This document shows positions 51,658 through 53,227 of a stretch of DNA of 53,227 nucleotides, in pieces. Numbering within the stretch: position 1 is the first letter of the stretch; every line of letters starts with the position of its first letter. The notes under the pieces were generated by a model, which searched no databases, was not told the origin of the DNA, and was given only the letters and a program-made list of their open reading frames with translations. Made by a program: the position numbers and the translations under genes. The DNA comes from Rhodospirillales bacterium (lineage in GTDB: Bacteria; Pseudomonadota; Alphaproteobacteria; ATCC43930; CGMCC-115725): assembly GCA_028291405.1 (NCBI GenBank), contig JAQGID010000250.1, positions 1 through 53,227 on the forward strand, in the 5' to 3' direction.

Positions 51658-53227
51658 ATGGCCGACTTGAAGCTCCTAACGAATCGGTTGGATGGGCTGC
51701 CGGACGGCACGGCGGCTCTACGCAACTGCATTCGCGACCTGATCGCGTTGTCGGCGCTGCCGGTGGTGTGGAAGAATAGTGGCCCGCGCGAGATCGGCGA
51801 CGTCGTTGCCGGAGCGCTGCTCGGGATGGTCGACTGTGACCTCGTCTGCGTCTCCATTCGGCCGGCAGGCGATGAGGCGGCTATCGAGATTTCACGCTCG
51901 ATTGATGGGACGCATCCCGACCTCGCTCTCGCGGTTTCGATGGCGCTCGTCGATGGCTCGCGGATTGGCATCGGGCACCCAACGTTCGCGAGTCGAACAA
52001 TGGAAGGTCCCCGGACCGTCGGAATTGGCGCGTTCCGTATCGTCTCGTTTCCGATGGGCTCCGGCGGTGACGCGGTGCTCGTTGCGGCCTCGCGACGGCC
52101 CGATTTTCCGAACGAGGCGGAGCGGGCGCTGCTCGGGGTCGGGGCCAGTCAAGCGGCCATCGGACTATATCGCTGGAATGCGGAGGCCGATCAGCGCCGC
52201 TTCGTCTCGTTGATCGAGAACTCGCCGGATTTTGTTGGATTCGCCAGCCCTGCCGGCGTGCCGCAATACCTCAACCCCGCCGGTCTCGCGCTGGTCGGGC
52301 TTGACGATTTGGGGCAAGCCGACATCAAGAGCGTGCTCGATTTCGTTGCCCCGCACGATCGAATACGGGCTCATGATGAAATCTGGCCGCTGGTGATACG
52401 GCGTGGTCGCTGGCGTGGCGAGCTCGGATTTCGGCATTTTCGGACCGGCGTCACGATACCTTTCCTGATCGACTGGTTCCGCATCGACGAGCCGCGCACC
52501 GGACGCCTGACGAATCTCGCGGTTGTGGCCCGCGACCCGACGGCGCATAGGCAGTCGGAGGCGAAGTTGCGCCAACTCAACGAATTGCTGGAGAACCGGG
52601 TGGCGCGGCGGACCGCCGAGCTCGCAGCGTCGAACGCCAAGCTGGTCGCCGAGAGCGTCGAGCGGGAGCAGGCCGACGCCCGTCTGCACCTCCTTCAGTC
52701 AGAGCTCTATCACGCAGCCCGTCTGAGCGCCGTCGGCGAGATGGCTGCGGCGCTGGCGCACGAGCTCAACCAACCGCTGACTGCCGCAGCCATCTCGTTC
52801 AAGGCAGCCCGCCGTCTGCTTGCCCGAGGCGATCCTGACCGCTCCGATGTCGCCGAGGTCATCGGCGAAGGGGCGGAACAAATCCTGCGCGCCGGCGAAA
52901 TCATCCACCGGGTGCGGAACTTCGTGGTCGGTGACGCCGAGAGGCGGGAAGAGAGCGTCGCCAAGTTGATCCGGGAGGCGAGCGCTCTCGCCTTAACCAA
53001 TGCAAGGACGCTCGGCGTCGAAGTGCGCTTTGATCTTGATCCGAAAGCAAGCAAGCTCTTCGTCGATCGAATCCAAATCCAGCAAGTGCTCGTCAATCTG
53101 CTCCGCAACGCGCTCGACGCGATGGGAGATTCCGTATCGCGCGAGCTCGTCGTGACGACGCGGCTGCTGGACCCCGGGACCGTCGAGGTCACCGTGGCCG
53201 ACACCGGCGCCGGAATTCCCGAGGATC
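51658..53227 (+). CDS. PAS-containing sensor histidine kinase (3' end outside window)
   Basis: 523 codons are visible and the gene runs off the right edge. The N-terminal 165 residues look like a GAF-type sensor (VVAGALLGMVDCDLVCVSI; IVSFPMGSGGDAVLVAASR). A PAS domain follows (about 182-295, FVSLIENSPDFVGFASPAG), then a coiled coil (LLENRVARRTAELAASNAKL), HisKA with His in GEMAAALAHELNQPLTAAA (FixL/NtrB class), and the ATPase N-box NLLRNALDAM and DTGAGIPE. There is no membrane helix, so it is cytoplasmic. ATG at 51658 with GGGGAG upstream. No partner regulator is in the window. Confidence 0.92.
   Translation, partial: MADLKLLTNRLDGLPDGTAALRNCIRDLIALSALPVVWKNSGPREIGDVVAGALLGMVDCDLVCVSIRPAGDEAAIEISRSIDGTHPDLALAVSMALVDGSRIGIGHPTFASRTMEGPRTVGIGAFRIVSFPMGSGGDAVLVAASRRPDFPNEAERALLGVGASQAAIGLYRWNAEADQRRFVSLIENSPDFVGFASPAGVPQYLNPAGLALVGLDDLGQADIKSVLDFVAPHDRIRAHDEIWPLVIRRGRWRGELGFRHFRTGVTIPFLIDWFRIDEPRTGRLTNLAVVARDPTAHRQSEAKLRQLNELLENRVARRTAELAASNAKLVAESVEREQADARLHLLQSELYHAARLSAVGEMAAALAHELNQPLTAAAISFKAARRLLARGDPDRSDVAEVIGEGAEQILRAGEIIHRVRNFVVGDAERREESVAKLIREASALALTNARTLGVEVRFDLDPKASKLFVDRIQIQQVLVNLLRNALDAMGDSVSRELVVTTRLLDPGTVEVTVADTGAGIPED

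Noticed and set aside
51363-51971. 202-codon minus-strand frame
   Set aside because: Half of it is antisense to the PAS kinase and the rest is AT-rich intergenic DNA.

Overview
The window is a high-GC, densely packed chromosomal segment from a Gram-negative bacterium, most likely an alphaproteobacterium. The basis is a complete type II secretion locus, two RND efflux systems, a FixL/NtrB-class sensor kinase, a TlI0287-like haem-sensor domain, and the codon and GC character. Order-level placement (Rhizobiales / Beijerinckiaceae-Methylocystaceae type) is only a guess. No rRNA, tRNA, CRISPR array or intact insertion sequence was found.

Layout. (1) 1-1950, minus: a membrane haem-sensor/HAMP protein followed 5 nt later by a Ser/Thr protein kinase that runs off the left edge. 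(2) 2466-11227: a peptide/amide uptake locus. An ABC importer (two permeases, two ATPases) and a MetE/UROD-like protein are on the minus strand; the solute-binding protein and an unusual asparaginase-family protein diverge on the plus strand. (3) 11484-18633, minus: a seven-gene operon in which every junction overlaps by 4 or 8 nt. It encodes PEP mutase fused to a nucleotidyltransferase, phosphonopyruvate decarboxylase, a flippase-like membrane protein, a CDP-alcohol phosphatidyltransferase, a 2-aminoethylphosphonate (AEP) transaminase, a second nucleotidyltransferase, and a PhyH-type Fe(II)/2-oxoglutarate dioxygenase. Together these read as a pathway making AEP, activating it with CTP, placing it on a lipid and probably hydroxylating it. 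This is the most interesting system in the window. Gene remnants lie on both flanks: the tail of a short-chain dehydrogenase and a frameshifted second CDP-alcohol phosphatidyltransferase. (4) 19213-30251: a type II secretion system with gspC-M-L leftward and gspE-F-G-H-I-J-D-K rightward from one divergent promoter region, plus a small lipoprotein-like gene. (5) 30328-34145, minus: two exported proteins, a phospholipase C/acid phosphatase-type phosphoesterase and a beta-propeller, both plausible type II substrates.

(6) 34533-40005, minus: a complete tripartite RND pump (outer-membrane factor, adaptor, permease), divergent from an OmpR-type regulator and sensor kinase (40118-42323). The kinase gene runs into a beta-propeller gene with signs of a deletion junction. 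(7) 43208-49362, minus: a second RND adaptor/permease pair with a 55-aa membrane protein, a multispanning membrane protein and a hydrolase-fold protein lacking its catalytic Ser and His, followed upstream by a LysR regulator. (8) 50550-53227, plus: a decayed release-factor-like (baeRF) gene and a PAS-containing histidine kinase cut by the right edge.

Functions are inferred from motifs read by eye; no alignment or database search was run.
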